The notes: generated from the letters alone by a model not told the origin. A DNA stretch of 64,000 bases from Deefgea chitinilytica (GCF_016881405.1 NZ_WOFE01000002.1:1-64000), one strand, 5' to 3'; shown: positions 1 through 9,350, counted from the first letter of the stretch. Translations and numbers: made by a program.

Positions 1-304
1 CCTGCGCGCAAATAAAATCCACACAAAACAACAAACCTTTGATAATAAAGAATTATTATTTTATGAATATTTTACTTCAAAGCTCATCGTGCAAAGAAGC
101 CAACAGACTGAGACAGCCCCCACACACCCAATTTCACCGCAACTCCATTCAATTGCTGCAATCCACCCAAAGCAAGCAACACAATCTAAGACATGAGAAA
201 AATCAAAATACCGCTTCGTGGCGGGTTTTCCCGCATGGACAAGTAACGTGCTTAATATGAATAGTGTAAGGATATTAAATTAAACAATATCCTAGGGAGA
301 CATC
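1..304. other. Non-coding leader upstream of the transporter
   Basis: I see no convincing gene here. A 73-codon open frame at 39-260 has no Shine-Dalgarno sequence and no protein-like composition. An 8-bp inverted repeat (AGGATATT at 269-276 and AATATCCT at 286-293) sits directly against the ribosome-binding sequence AGGGAG (294-299) of the next gene. It could be an operator or a hairpin that affects translation; this is inference. Confidence 0.4.
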
Positions 305-1660
305 ATGAGCAGCAATCGTGACGGATTTACTTCCACCTTTGGCGTTTTAGTCGCCACACTTGGCTCAGCAGTCGGTCTTGGCAATATTTGGAAATTCCCC
401 TATATGACAGGCACCAATGGGGGTGCCAGCTTTCTCGTTGTATATCTACTAGCGACACTTTTGGTGGCACTGCCCGTGATGATTGCCGAAATCATGCTCG
501 GCCGCGCCTCGCGCGCTAATGCAGTTACCGCTTTTGAAACACTCGCACCGAAGTCGCAAAAATTCTGGCCCGTCATTGGCTATATGGGGCTAATTTCTGC
601 GGTCTTGATTTTGGCGTTTTACACAGGCGTCGCGGGTTGGGTCTTTGCTTATATTTTCAAGTCAATCACTGGCAGCATTCACAGCACTGACCCTGCCAGC
701 GCGAAAGCTGCTTTTGGGGCAATGGTATCGAACCCACTACAAGCACTCTTTTGGCAGTGGGTTGTCTTAGCTTGGGCTGGCGCGATTATTATGCTCGGGG
801 TATCCAAAGGGATTGAAGCCGCCGCAAAAAAACTAATGCCGATCTTATTTCTGCTCTTGGTATTACTTTGTGTGCGCAGCCTCACACTACCAGGCGCAAT
901 GGAAGGCGTTAAATTCTTGTTTGCGCCTGACTTTAGCAAAATCACCGCTTCAGTCATGCTCACCGCCGTTGGCTTGGCATTTTTCAAGCTCTCAATTGGG
1001 ATGGGAACGATGCTGACGTATGGCAGCTACTTCCGCAACGAACAAAACATTCCCTTGACCGCAACGCGCGTGATGCTGGCAGATTTATCGGTATCGCTAC
1101 TTGCGGGCCTAGCAATCTTCCCTGCGGTGTTTTCATTTGGCTTTGAACCCGCAGCAGGCCCATCGTTGGTCTTTATGACCATTCCAGCTGTTTTTGCCAG
1201 CATGCCGTTTGGACAATTCTTTATGGCACTGTTTTTTATTCTTGCCGCAATTGCCGCCACCGGCGCGATTTTGTCGATTTTAGAAGTGCCCGTCGCCATG
1301 CTTTCTGAGCGTTTTCAGTTCAGTCGCAAGCAAGCCACATTGATGAGTATTAGTGTAATTGGATTATTCGGGGTTCCGGCGACACTCTCAATGTCACTCA
1401 CTGCAGGCTGGACTGTATTTGGCCTAAATCCATTTGATTTATTTGATTACATCAGCTCCAACATTCTGATGCCGATTGGCGGGATTTTGATTTGTTTATT
1501 TGTGGGCTGGGTGTACGGCTTGCCACAACTACAGAAGCAATTGAGTAATCAAGGTCAATTAAATAATGGCTGGATCATTAAAGCTGTATTTATGCTAGTT
1601 CGCTACATCACGCCAGCACTAATTTTAATTATCATGCTCAAAGGACTTGGGTTAATCTAA
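305..1660 (+). CDS. Sodium-dependent transporter, NSS/SNF family
   Basis: This 451-residue polytopic inner-membrane protein belongs to the neurotransmitter:sodium symporter family, which couples Na+ entry to uptake of amino acids or similar solutes. The N-terminus carries the family's unwound TM1 signature, GSAVGLGNIWKFPY, at about residues 20-33, which in LeuT-type proteins forms the sodium and substrate sites. About eleven to twelve hydrophobic segments follow. AGGGAG lies six bases before the ATG, which supports the start. The substrate cannot be assigned from sequence. The gene stands alone, with a hairpin after its stop and the convergent TetR gene beyond it. Confidence 0.93.
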   Translation: MSSNRDGFTSTFGVLVATLGSAVGLGNIWKFPYMTGTNGGASFLVVYLLATLLVALPVMIAEIMLGRASRANAVTAFETLAPKSQKFWPVIGYMGLISAVLILAFYTGVAGWVFAYIFKSITGSIHSTDPASAKAAFGAMVSNPLQALFWQWVVLAWAGAIIMLGVSKGIEAAAKKLMPILFLLLVLLCVRSLTLPGAMEGVKFLFAPDFSKITASVMLTAVGLAFFKLSIGMGTMLTYGSYFRNEQNIPLTATRVMLADLSVSLLAGLAIFPAVFSFGFEPAAGPSLVFMTIPAVFASMPFGQFFMALFFILAAIAATGAILSILEVPVAMLSERFQFSRKQATLMSISVIGLFGVPATLSMSLTAGWTVFGLNPFDLFDYISSNILMPIGGILICLFVGWVYGLPQLQKQLSNQGQLNNGWIIKAVFMLVRYITPALILIIMLKGLGLI

Positions 1661-1662
1661 GG

Positions 1663-1708
1663 TGTATTGCCTGCTAATGCTTATTTGGCAATGCTTAGCA
1701 GGCAATAC
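1663..1708. terminator. Hairpin between convergent genes
   Basis: A perfect 14-bp stem (1663-1676 with 1695-1708, arms GTATTGCCTGCTAA and its complement) follows the transporter stop codon and faces the convergent TetR gene. No clear T-run follows on either strand, so termination is only probable. Confidence 0.5.
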
Positions 1709-1733
1709 GTAAAAGCCACTCCGAACCCATACC

Positions 1734-2342
1734 TTATTTAGTTAGTCCACCCAAGGCAACTTGCAGCATATGCTGAATAATGGCCTCATTGTCCATTTTG
1801 CTAAATCGCTGCAAATATTCAACCGCCGGATCACATGTTCGCGAGTAATAACTAAATAAAATCACATCGCTGGGCAGCTCTGGATTGAGATCGCCAGTTT
1901 TTTGCGCTGCCAGTACCAGCTTTTCGATTTGACCATTCAACTTGAGCACCCGCGTAATGTATTTCAAATTACGCATCAGCATCTCTCGCACGTGATTGCT
2001 AGTGGACGGCAAGAACGGCATCCCCCCCTCTAAGCGCACTCGCAAAGCCCATTCGAGTAAAGACTTAAGCTTCTCAAAAGGAGGCAACTCATCATCTAGC
2101 TGCGCCAAAAAATCAATTGCACCATCGATCAAACGAATCAATGCCTCACCCACCAAGTCTTCTTTCGATTTGAAGTGCTTATACAAACTAGGCTTAGAAA
2201 TGCCGACTGCGTTGGCGACATCATCCATCGTCATCAGATCATAGCCTTTCGAACCCAAAATGCTCGTGGTTGCATCCAAGATCGCATTTTCACGCAGCTT
2301 GAAGGCTTGATCTTTGAAGCTTAACTTGCTAAAAATACTCAT
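1734..2342 (-). CDS. TetR/AcrR-family transcriptional regulator
   Basis: This 202-residue protein has an N-terminal TetR helix-turn-helix at about residues 15-60 (AILDATTSILGSKGYDLMT, then VGISKPSLYKHFKSKEDL). The rest is a variable C-terminal ligand-binding and dimerisation half. It is transcribed away from the lipid operon that starts at 2451. The shared intergenic region holds a palindrome, CTACTAATTAGTAG, 13 bp from its start codon. The natural inference is that it represses both itself and the operon, releasing DNA when it binds a fatty-acid-like or other small ligand. The ligand is unknown. Confidence 0.9.
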   Translation of the reverse strand: MSIFSKLSFKDQAFKLRENAILDATTSILGSKGYDLMTMDDVANAVGISKPSLYKHFKSKEDLVGEALIRLIDGAIDFLAQLDDELPPFEKLKSLLEWALRVRLEGGMPFLPSTSNHVREMLMRNLKYITRVLKLNGQIEKLVLAAQKTGDLNPELPSDVILFSYYSRTCDPAVEYLQRFSKMDNEAIIQHMLQVALGGLTK

Positions 2343-2355
2343 CGGTAAATTTCCG

Positions 2356-2392
2356 CTACTAATTAGTAGATATTATTTTAAATTAGTAGTAA
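2356..2392. promoter_or_regulatory. Putative TetR operator and divergent promoter region
   Basis: A perfect 14-bp palindrome CTACTAATTAGTAG (2356-2369) is followed by a repeated half-site AATTAGTAG (2381-2389). A possible -10, TATAAA, for the rightward operon lies at 2407-2412, so the second half-site would overlap the -35 region. Position and symmetry fit an operator for the adjacent TetR protein; binding is inferred. Confidence 0.6.
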
Positions 2393-2450
2393 TCTTAGCA
2401 TTGAAGTATAAAAACACAAACCATCCATTATGATGAACGGTAGAAAAATC

Positions 2451-3731
2451 ATGAATTCAGCTCGGCAACGCATTGCAGTGATTGGCTCTGGCATCTCTGG
2501 CTTGGCCAGCGCTTATTTTTTAAGTCGCAGCCATGATGTTGTGTTGTTTGAAGCTGGATCTTATTTAGGTGGTCACACCAATACGGTCGACATCACTGTT
2601 GAAGGCCAAACCCATCCCGTCGATACGGGTTTTTTAGTGTTTAACCATGCCACGTATCCAAATCTAATCGCCTTATTTGCTGAGCTAGGAGTCAATACCT
2701 ATGCTACCGATATGTCGTTTGGCGTTTCATTGGATGACGGCGATCTTGAATGGGCGGGTACCAATCTTGATACCGTATTTGCCCAGCGCCGTCGGCTGAT
2801 TTCGCCCTCGTTCATCGGCATGCTACGTGATATTTTGCGTTTTAATGCAGCGGCACACGACAACTTAGCCGCATGCTTAGCCAACAAAGCGACACTAGGC
2901 CAATTGCTAGCAAGTGGCAATTATGGCGACACCTTCCGCGATGCTTATCTATTACCGATGGCGGCCGCAATTTGGTCGAGTTCGCCCAATGATATTTTAG
3001 AATTTCCAGCTTCTACCTTTTTGCGCTTTTGCCTTAATCACGCACTATTGCAAGTCAATAACCGCCCGCAGTGGCAAACCGTCCAAGGCGGCGCGCGTGA
3101 ATACGTGCGCAAAATCGCCGCCACGCTTAACGACGTGCGCTTGCAATCTCCAGTTTTCCGCGTCGAACGAATTTCGACGGGCGTGATGGTACATACGGAT
3201 GGAAAAGCGGAGCAATTCGACTCGGTCGTATTCGCCACGCATGCGCCCGATACGCTGGCCATCCTCAGTGATGCCAGCGAAGCCGAAACGGCGGTGCTTT
3301 CTGCGGTACGCTACCAAGCCAATACCGCGATACTGCATACCGATCCACAGCAATTGCCGAAATCAAAAAAGGTCTGGTCCGCATGGAATTACCTTGGCGG
3401 TGCCAATATCGATGGGCAACGCCCAGTGTGCGTCAGTTATCTGCTCAATCAATTGCAAAATTTACCGTTTACAACGCCCGTCGTCGTTACGCTTAATCCA
3501 TTTACCCCACCCGCTGCAGATAAAATCCTTGCGCAATTTGAATATCAACACCCGGTATTTGATCACGCAGCGATTGCAGCACAAGCACAACTACACACCA
3601 TTCAAGGCCAAAATCGGACATGGTTTGCTGGCGCGTGGACGGGTTACGGTTTTCACGAAGACGGTTTGAAATCGGCCTTGCGGGTTGTTGCTGACTTTGG
3701 CCTCACACCAAGCTGGACGACCTTACCATGA
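2451..3731 (+). CDS. FAD/NAD(P)-binding amine-oxidase-like oxidoreductase
   Basis: This protein has about 426 residues from the ATG at 2451; upstream ATGs at 2430 and 2433 lack a ribosome site. The N-terminal Rossmann motif IAVIGSGISGLASAYFL is followed by an acidic beta-strand end (VVLFEAGSYLGGHTNT), typical of flavin-containing amine oxidoreductases. The C-terminal FAGAWTGYGFHEDGLKSAL is the second FAD-contacting motif of this subfamily. These proteins are nearly always encoded next to DUF1365 and a cyclopropane-synthase-like methyltransferase, as here. In Rhodobacter, flavoproteins of such clusters are implicated in modifying unsaturated phospholipid acyl chains. That role is an inference here. 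It is the first gene of the operon. Confidence 0.88.
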   Translation: MNSARQRIAVIGSGISGLASAYFLSRSHDVVLFEAGSYLGGHTNTVDITVEGQTHPVDTGFLVFNHATYPNLIALFAELGVNTYATDMSFGVSLDDGDLEWAGTNLDTVFAQRRRLISPSFIGMLRDILRFNAAAHDNLAACLANKATLGQLLASGNYGDTFRDAYLLPMAAAIWSSSPNDILEFPASTFLRFCLNHALLQVNNRPQWQTVQGGAREYVRKIAATLNDVRLQSPVFRVERISTGVMVHTDGKAEQFDSVVFATHAPDTLAILSDASEAETAVLSAVRYQANTAILHTDPQQLPKSKKVWSAWNYLGGANIDGQRPVCVSYLLNQLQNLPFTTPVVVTLNPFTPPAADKILAQFEYQHPVFDHAAIAAQAQLHTIQGQNRTWFAGAWTGYGFHEDGLKSALRVVADFGLTPSWTTLP

Positions 3732-4543
3732 TTGCACCCGCCCAAATCATTCGTGGTCAAGTGATGCACGAACGGTTGCGTCCCGCCAACAATCGCTTTG
3801 TCTATCCGGTTTTTTGCTTGCGAGTCAATCTAGCGAAACTCGATGAAATCAAAGTCACTGGCTTTGGCATGAACCGCCTGCGACCCGTCTCAATTTACAC
3901 CGCCGATTACGGCCCCAAAGACGGCAGTAATCTTGAGCAGTGGATGCGCGACTTGCTAGCGCAACACCATATCGATGCCGATGGCGAAATCTGGCTGCAT
4001 ACTTTTCCACGCGTTTTAGGCTTTGTGTTTAATCCGGTGAGCTTTTGGTATTGCTACGACCGCCAAGGCGGGCTGCGTGCGGTTCTGGCTGAAGTCAACA
4101 ACACCTTTGGCGAAACCCACCAGTATCTAATTACAAGCCATGATCAACAATGCATTGATGGTAATACCCAGCTTAAATGCATCAAAATGATGCACGTATC
4201 GCCATTCTGCCAAGTACAAGGCCACTATCAATTTACATTCCGCGATACCGCGCAAACGGCATGGGTTGGCATTGATTATTTTGATGATGATGGTTTACTC
4301 ATCAAGACCTCAGTCGGCGGTAAACGGCTAACACTCAATCAAACAAGCTTGTGGCAAGCGCTGCTCGCCCAACCTTTACTAACCATTAGTGTGTTTGCCC
4401 GCATCCACTGGCAAGCCTTTCTACTATGGCGCAAACGGGTGCCCTTTTTTAGCAAACCCGCTGCACCCACAACGCAATTAAGCACTTCAACACCTCCAAC
4501 AGCACTCAAGACCTTGACGCAAAATCAGGAGCTCGCATCATGA
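3728..4543 (+). CDS. DUF1365 domain-containing protein
   Basis: This 271-residue protein has the DUF1365 hallmarks: the N-terminal MHERLRPANNRFVYPVFC, a central FPRVLGFVFNPVSFWYCYD (about residues 95-113), and NNTFGETHQY. The start overlaps the previous stop as ATGA and the end overlaps the next start as ATGA, so it is translationally coupled on both sides. The biochemical function is not established to my knowledge. Its constant association with a flavin oxidoreductase and a CFA-synthase homologue points to membrane acyl-chain modification. Confidence 0.88.
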   Translation: MIAPAQIIRGQVMHERLRPANNRFVYPVFCLRVNLAKLDEIKVTGFGMNRLRPVSIYTADYGPKDGSNLEQWMRDLLAQHHIDADGEIWLHTFPRVLGFVFNPVSFWYCYDRQGGLRAVLAEVNNTFGETHQYLITSHDQQCIDGNTQLKCIKMMHVSPFCQVQGHYQFTFRDTAQTAWVGIDYFDDDGLLIKTSVGGKRLTLNQTSLWQALLAQPLLTISVFARIHWQAFLLWRKRVPFFSKPAAPTTQLSTSTPPTALKTLTQNQELAS

Positions 4544-5751
4544 ATCAAACTCACGCTATGCAAAGTGTTGCCCGCAGCGCGCCAACCGCTGCCAAAGTAT
4601 TTTTGAACTTACTTGCCCGTTTGCAGCAAGGGCACTTGCAACTGATTACGCCAGAAGGCACACATTTGATGTTTGGCGACATGCATCAGCCACCTTCGGC
4701 GACGTTGCAAGTTCACGATTGGCGTGCTTGCAGCCGCATTTTGCGCGCTGGCGACATTGGTTTTGCGGAAAGCTATGAAGCAGGCTGGATTGATAGCCCC
4801 GATCTGACTGCCGTACTATCACTCGCACTGCGCAATGAAGCGGTTCTCGATCAAATGGTATTTGGCGGCAAATTAGCCACATTGTGGTACCGGATCAAGC
4901 ACTGGCTGCGCCCGAATACCCGCGAAGGCAGCCGCCGCAATATTCATGCGCATTACGATATTGGCAATGCTTTTTACCAACGCTGGCTCGACCCAAGCTG
5001 GACGTATTCCAGCGCAATTTTCCATGGTGACTACGGGCAATCGCTGCAAAACGCACAAATTGCCAAATACCAACGGATTATCGACGTGCTCGGCCTACGT
5101 GCTGGCAGCCGCGTGCTCGAAATCGGATGCGGCTGGGGCGGTTTTGCCGAACATGCAGCACGACTTGGCATTCATGTACATGGCGTGACGATTTCACCAG
5201 CGCAATTGGCCATCGCCCAAGAGCGCATCGCAGCACAAGATTTAGGCGAACTCGCACAGCTCGAAATCTGTGATTACCGCGATTTGCAAGGCGAGTACGA
5301 CGCAATTGTATCGATTGAGATGTTTGAAGCGGTGGGCGAGCGCTTCTGGCCTGAATACTTCAAAACCGTCGCCGCACGCCTTAAATCTGGTGGTAAAGCC
5401 TTAATCCAAACCATCACCATCGCCGAATCAGCATTCGAGCGCTATCGCAGCAGCACCGACTTTATTCAGCAATATATTTTCCCCGGTGGCATGTTGCCTA
5501 GCCCAGAACGTTTTAACGCCAAGGCTAGCCAAGCCGGTTTACGCACAACCGATCAGTACCACTTTGGCCGTGACTATGCCGAAACCTTGCGCCGCTGGCG
5601 TGCTGCTTGGGAAGCAGAAAAAGCCAGCATCAGTGAACAAGGTTTTGATGAAAAATTCATGCGAATCTGGCGACTGTATTTTGTCTACTGCGAAGCGGGC
5701 TTTGACGGTGGCAAAACCGATGTCGTGCAATTTTTGCTGCATAAAGATTAA
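4540..5751 (+). CDS. Cyclopropane-fatty-acyl-phospholipid synthase family methyltransferase
   Basis: This 403-residue SAM-dependent enzyme has the glycine-rich SAM motif VLEIGCGWGGFAEHAA at about residue 193. It also has downstream CFA-family blocks IEMFEAVGERFWPEYF and YIFPGGMLPSPERF. Family members transfer a methylene or methyl group from S-adenosylmethionine to the double bond of phospholipid acyl chains at the membrane face. This divergent clade includes enzymes that methylate rather than cyclopropanate (UfaM-like), so the product could be a methyl-branched unsaturated chain. The ATGA overlap with DUF1365 supports the start. It is the central enzyme of the operon. Confidence 0.93.
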   Translation: MNQTHAMQSVARSAPTAAKVFLNLLARLQQGHLQLITPEGTHLMFGDMHQPPSATLQVHDWRACSRILRAGDIGFAESYEAGWIDSPDLTAVLSLALRNEAVLDQMVFGGKLATLWYRIKHWLRPNTREGSRRNIHAHYDIGNAFYQRWLDPSWTYSSAIFHGDYGQSLQNAQIAKYQRIIDVLGLRAGSRVLEIGCGWGGFAEHAARLGIHVHGVTISPAQLAIAQERIAAQDLGELAQLEICDYRDLQGEYDAIVSIEMFEAVGERFWPEYFKTVAARLKSGGKALIQTITIAESAFERYRSSTDFIQQYIFPGGMLPSPERFNAKASQAGLRTTDQYHFGRDYAETLRRWRAAWEAEKASISEQGFDEKFMRIWRLYFVYCEAGFDGGKTDVVQFLLHKD

Positions 5752-5755
5752 AGCC

Positions 5756-6286
5756 ATGTTTAGCCAACGTATTTCCGCTATAGCATTGATTAGCATGGCC
5801 TGCATCGCAATACCCGCACATGCCACGCTCTGGCGCGAGCACATTCCGCAAGCGCAAGCCATCGGCAGCGGCGATTTACGCTGGTTTGGCCTGCGAATTT
5901 ACACCGCCAAATTGTGGAGTGAAAAAAAGCCATTTGATTTGAATGCGCCGTTTGCCTTAGAGCTGACCTATCACCGCAATATCAGCCGTGAGCAATTTGT
6001 TGAAACCAGTTTGGACGAAATAAAGCGACTCTTTGGCACGCGCTACAACGCGGAAACATTAAAGCGTTGGGAAGGTGAAATGCAACGCGCATTCACTGAC
6101 GTCAAAGAAGGCGATCAACTGATTGGCGTGTTTATTCCCAATGAAGGTAGTCGCTTTTATAGCCGCAATAAATTGCTCGCTGATATCCGCGACCCCGAGT
6201 TTGCTAAAGCCTTTTTTGCCATTTGGTTTGATGCGCGCAGCAAAGACAAAGATTTACGTGCGCAACTATTGGGCAATCAGCCATGA
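5756..6286 (+). CDS. Chalcone isomerase-like periplasmic protein
   Basis: From the ATG at 5756, four bases after the previous stop, this encodes 176 residues. It starts with a signal peptide (ISAIALISMACIAIPAHA, cleavage after AHA). The mature part (LRWFGLRIYTAKLW and FFAIWFDARSKDKDLRAQLL) matches the bacterial chalcone-isomerase-like family. Members of this fold bind fatty acids, so a periplasmic lipid-binding role would suit this operon. Longer in-frame extensions upstream lie inside the methyltransferase gene and are not credible starts. Confidence 0.85.
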   Translation: MFSQRISAIALISMACIAIPAHATLWREHIPQAQAIGSGDLRWFGLRIYTAKLWSEKKPFDLNAPFALELTYHRNISREQFVETSLDEIKRLFGTRYNAETLKRWEGEMQRAFTDVKEGDQLIGVFIPNEGSRFYSRNKLLADIRDPEFAKAFFAIWFDARSKDKDLRAQLLGNQP

Positions 6287-7563
6287 AAACCACCCGCCCT
6301 CTCGCCTACGCCAGCTATGGCCTGCTCGGCCTGCCACTGGCAATGGCGGCGCTACCCGTCTATGTGCAAATTCCGGCGTATTACAGTGGGCAACTTGGCT
6401 TGGCATTGGGTTTAACGGGCTGGGTTTTATTTTTGGCGCGCTTGGTTGACACCTTGCAAGATCCACTGCTCGGGCGCTGGATTGATCGCCTCAACGACAA
6501 GATCACCGCGTGGTTTTGGAGTGCTGCTTTGATTTTAGCTGTGGCATTTCTAGGTTTATGGCTACCGCCAGTTTCAAGCAGCAACACGATGTATCTGTCG
6601 CTATGGCTTGCTGTGATGTTAGTTGCAGCCTATACCGCGCACAGCATGCTCAATATCGCCTATTTAACTTGGGGCGCGCGCATTGATGCAAAAGCCGCCA
6701 ATCACGACCAAGGCTTACTCGGTGCGGCAGCGTGGCGCGAGGGTGCTGGTTTATTTGGCGTGATTCTCGCCAGTGTGATTCCAAGCTGGATCATGAGTCG
6801 GCCCGCAAGCACGCTCAGTAATAATTTACTCAACTACAGCCTTGGCTTTGCCGCAGTTTTACTCATCGCGGTATGGGTATTGTTGCGGTTTGCCCCCAAA
6901 TGGCAACGTACCAAGAACACAGAAACGGTGCCTAGCTGGCGAGCGACTTGGGCTTTGATGAAAGCGCATCAAGGCTTTCGCCAGCTCTTACCACCTTACT
7001 TTCTCAATGCGATTTCAGTAGCGATCCCATCGACGTTGGCGCTGTTTTTTATCAACGACCGCCTGCAAGCGCCCAGCTACGCGGGGGCCTTTTTAGCCAG
7101 CTACTTTATTGCTGCCGCCATTGGCTTGCCACTGTGGGTCACCGCCGCGAAGAAAATCGGTGTCTTGTGCGCTTGGCGTTGGGGCATGGTGCTGGCGATT
7201 TTGGCCTTTTGCAGTGCGGCGACCTTGGGCGCAGGCGACATCATCGCCTACCTTATCGTCTGCATCGCGGCGGGTTTGGCACTCGGTGCTGATTTGGCTT
7301 TGCCACCGGTGCTGCTGGCCAAATTGATTCGGCAAGACAGTTCACCTGCCAGTTATTTTGGGGTTTGGACTTTACTAGGCAAATTAGCGCTGGCCTTATC
7401 TGGCTTAGCACTACCAGCCTTAGCCGCGCTCGATTATCAACCAGGCAGCCCTGCTGGGCCTGAGCTAGCTTGGGTTTACGCTGGCGTGCCCTGCGCTTTC
7501 AAATTAATCGCCTTTTTGTTGCTCACTCGAATCAAAACCGAACCCGCAGGAGTTTCATCATGA
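6283..7563 (+). CDS. MFS transporter (GPH/MFS_2-like)
   Basis: This 426-residue integral membrane protein has about twelve hydrophobic segments. A charged loop DPLLGRWIDRL after TM2 is the family's cytoplasmic DPxxGxxxDR signature, typical of the glycoside-pentoside-hexuronide branch that also contains lipid carriers such as MFSD2. It overlaps both neighbours as ATGA. Given the lipid-modifying neighbours, movement of a lipid or lipid precursor is more likely than sugar uptake, but that is inference. Confidence 0.87.
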   Translation: MKTTRPLAYASYGLLGLPLAMAALPVYVQIPAYYSGQLGLALGLTGWVLFLARLVDTLQDPLLGRWIDRLNDKITAWFWSAALILAVAFLGLWLPPVSSSNTMYLSLWLAVMLVAAYTAHSMLNIAYLTWGARIDAKAANHDQGLLGAAAWREGAGLFGVILASVIPSWIMSRPASTLSNNLLNYSLGFAAVLLIAVWVLLRFAPKWQRTKNTETVPSWRATWALMKAHQGFRQLLPPYFLNAISVAIPSTLALFFINDRLQAPSYAGAFLASYFIAAAIGLPLWVTAAKKIGVLCAWRWGMVLAILAFCSAATLGAGDIIAYLIVCIAAGLALGADLALPPVLLAKLIRQDSSPASYFGVWTLLGKLALALSGLALPALAALDYQPGSPAGPELAWVYAGVPCAFKLIAFLLLTRIKTEPAGVSS

Positions 7564-8084
7564 AAAAATCAATCATCGCCGCCTTATGTGGCCTGCTGAC
7601 TGCCTGCGCGTCACCCGATATAACGCAATATCAAAAGGCTGAGCCTAAACTCGATTTAGTGCATTACTTCGTTGGCAAAACTGACGCGTGGGGCATGTTT
7701 CAAAAGCGCAGCGGCGAGGTCGTAAAGCGTTTCCACGTCGAAATCACCGGCACGCACAACAACGGCAAATTGGTGCTCGACGAGCAATTTAAATATGACG
7801 ACGGCACCACACAGCAACGAATCTGGACGCTAACGCAAACCGCAGATGGCTCATGGCGCGGCACGGCGGACGATGTAAAAGGCGAAGCGGTGGGCAAAAT
7901 TGCAGGCAACGCGCTCAATTGGCGCTACACGATGTATTTGCCGGTCGATGGCAAAACCTATGAAGTGCAATTTGACGACTGGATGTTTCTGATTGACGAC
8001 AAATCCATGCTCAATCGCGCCAGTATGCAGAAATTTGGCTTCGAGCTGGGCCAAGTGACACTCTTTTTCAAAAAGAGAGATTAA
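7560..8084 (+). CDS. DUF3833 family lipoprotein
   Basis: This 174-residue protein starts at the ATG overlapping the MFS stop. It has a lipoprotein signal peptide ending in the lipobox LLTACAS (Cys at about residue 16). The rest matches DUF3833, with KRFHVEITG, WRGTADDVKGEA and DDWMFLID. It should be anchored in the outer or inner membrane facing the periplasm. DUF3833 is a regular member of CFA-like/DUF1365 clusters; its molecular role is unknown. Two bases separate it from the next gene. Confidence 0.85.
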   Translation: MKKSIIAALCGLLTACASPDITQYQKAEPKLDLVHYFVGKTDAWGMFQKRSGEVVKRFHVEITGTHNNGKLVLDEQFKYDDGTTQQRIWTLTQTADGSWRGTADDVKGEAVGKIAGNALNWRYTMYLPVDGKTYEVQFDDWMFLIDDKSMLNRASMQKFGFELGQVTLFFKKRD

Positions 8085-8086
8085 TC

Positions 8087-8869
8087 ATGTTTGCCCCACT
8101 GAATCAGCCAATAGAAAACTGGACTGCTCAGCGCATCTGGTTAATTGGCGCCTCCAGCGGAATTGGTGCCGCGCTGGCGCAGCAGGCACTCGCCGCAGGT
8201 GCGGCGGTGATTTTATCGGCGCGTCGGCAGACGCAATTAGAAATTGTCGCGCAGCGGCATCCGAATGCCATGATTTTGCCCTTTGATGTACTGGATACCG
8301 CAGCTTGGCAACGCGGTTACGCAGACATCATCGCGCAGTTGGGCGGCGTGGATTTAGTCATTTTTTGCGCAGCCGACTATCGTCCAGAACGCAGCTGGGA
8401 AGTTGACCCAGCCACCGCAGCCCAAACGCTGCAAATCAATCTGGGCAGCGTCTACACCGGACTGGCGACGATTTTGCCCGATTTGATTGCGCGCGGTAGC
8501 GGCGGTATCGGCCTGATTGCCAGTGTCGCTGGCTATATGGGTTTACCCAACGCCACGGTGTACGGCCCCAGCAAAGCCGCGATGATCAATTTGGCAGAAA
8601 TCCTGTATGCTGATTTGCACCCGAAAGGATTAAACGTCTATCTAATCAATCCGGGTTTTGTTAAAACGCATTTAACTGCCAAAAACGACTTCACAATGCC
8701 CGCGCTACAAACGCCAGAACAGGCTGCCACCGCGATTTGGCAAGGAATCAGTAGCGGCAAATTTGAAATCCATTTTCCGCGCCGCTTTACGCAAACGCTG
8801 AAATTACTGCAGTTGCTACCCTATCGCTGGCGATTTAACTTGCTATCAACCTTTGTGAAGACGTCATGA
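8087..8869 (+). CDS. Short-chain dehydrogenase/reductase
   Basis: This 260-residue classical SDR has the NAD(P)-binding motif GASSGIGAAL (about residues 21-30), an NxxA-like core at FCAADY, a catalytic Ser in LIASVAGYMG and YGPSKAAM carrying the YxxxK pair near residues 161-165. The substrate is not evident; within this operon a lipid-derived carbonyl or alcohol is plausible. A GTCATGA junction overlaps the next start. Confidence 0.92.
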   Translation: MFAPLNQPIENWTAQRIWLIGASSGIGAALAQQALAAGAAVILSARRQTQLEIVAQRHPNAMILPFDVLDTAAWQRGYADIIAQLGGVDLVIFCAADYRPERSWEVDPATAAQTLQINLGSVYTGLATILPDLIARGSGGIGLIASVAGYMGLPNATVYGPSKAAMINLAEILYADLHPKGLNVYLINPGFVKTHLTAKNDFTMPALQTPEQAATAIWQGISSGKFEIHFPRRFTQTLKLLQLLPYRWRFNLLSTFVKTS

Positions 8870-9297
8870 ACACATTACTTCCTTTACTCAACTGGTACGG
8901 CACACTCACCCCACATACGGTGCAATTTGCCGCGCAGTTTTATGCACCAATGGCAAGATTTAAAGATCCATTTAACGATGTGACTGGTGTTGCTGCCATT
9001 GAAAATATCTTCCAGCATATGTTCACCACCACCGAAAATCCGCGCTTTATTATTGGTGATCACATTACACAAAATCAGCAAGCCTTTGTGACCTGGACAT
9101 TTAAATTTAGCCTTCATGGCAAACCCTACCAAATCGTTGGCGGCTCACACTTGATATTCGATGAAGCGGGTTTGGTCACGCTGCATCGCGATTACTGGGA
9201 TGCGGCGGAAGAATTACTGCAAAAACTACCGATTGTCGGTGCACCAATTCGCTGGCTCAGAGCGAAATTTGCAGTCCCGCAGCAAGCTAATACTTAA
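8866..9297 (+). CDS. NTF2-like/SnoaL-like protein
   Basis: This 143-residue protein has the cone-shaped NTF2-like fold pattern: FYAPMARFKDPFNDVTG near the N-terminus, then beta strands including GSHLIFDEAGLVTLHRDYWDA. Members are small binding proteins or isomerases, and proteins of this type close many CFA-like operons. It is the last gene of the operon and is followed by a terminator hairpin. The function is not assignable. Confidence 0.82.
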   Translation: MNTLLPLLNWYGTLTPHTVQFAAQFYAPMARFKDPFNDVTGVAAIENIFQHMFTTTENPRFIIGDHITQNQQAFVTWTFKFSLHGKPYQIVGGSHLIFDEAGLVTLHRDYWDAAEELLQKLPIVGAPIRWLRAKFAVPQQANT

Positions 9298-9350
9298 CAG
9301 CGTATATGACTACAGAGCTGATTTAATAAAGGCTATAAATTAATACCCAT

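Noticed and set aside
39-260. 73-codon ORF upstream of the transporter
   Set aside because: It has no ribosome-binding site and a composition unlike protein.
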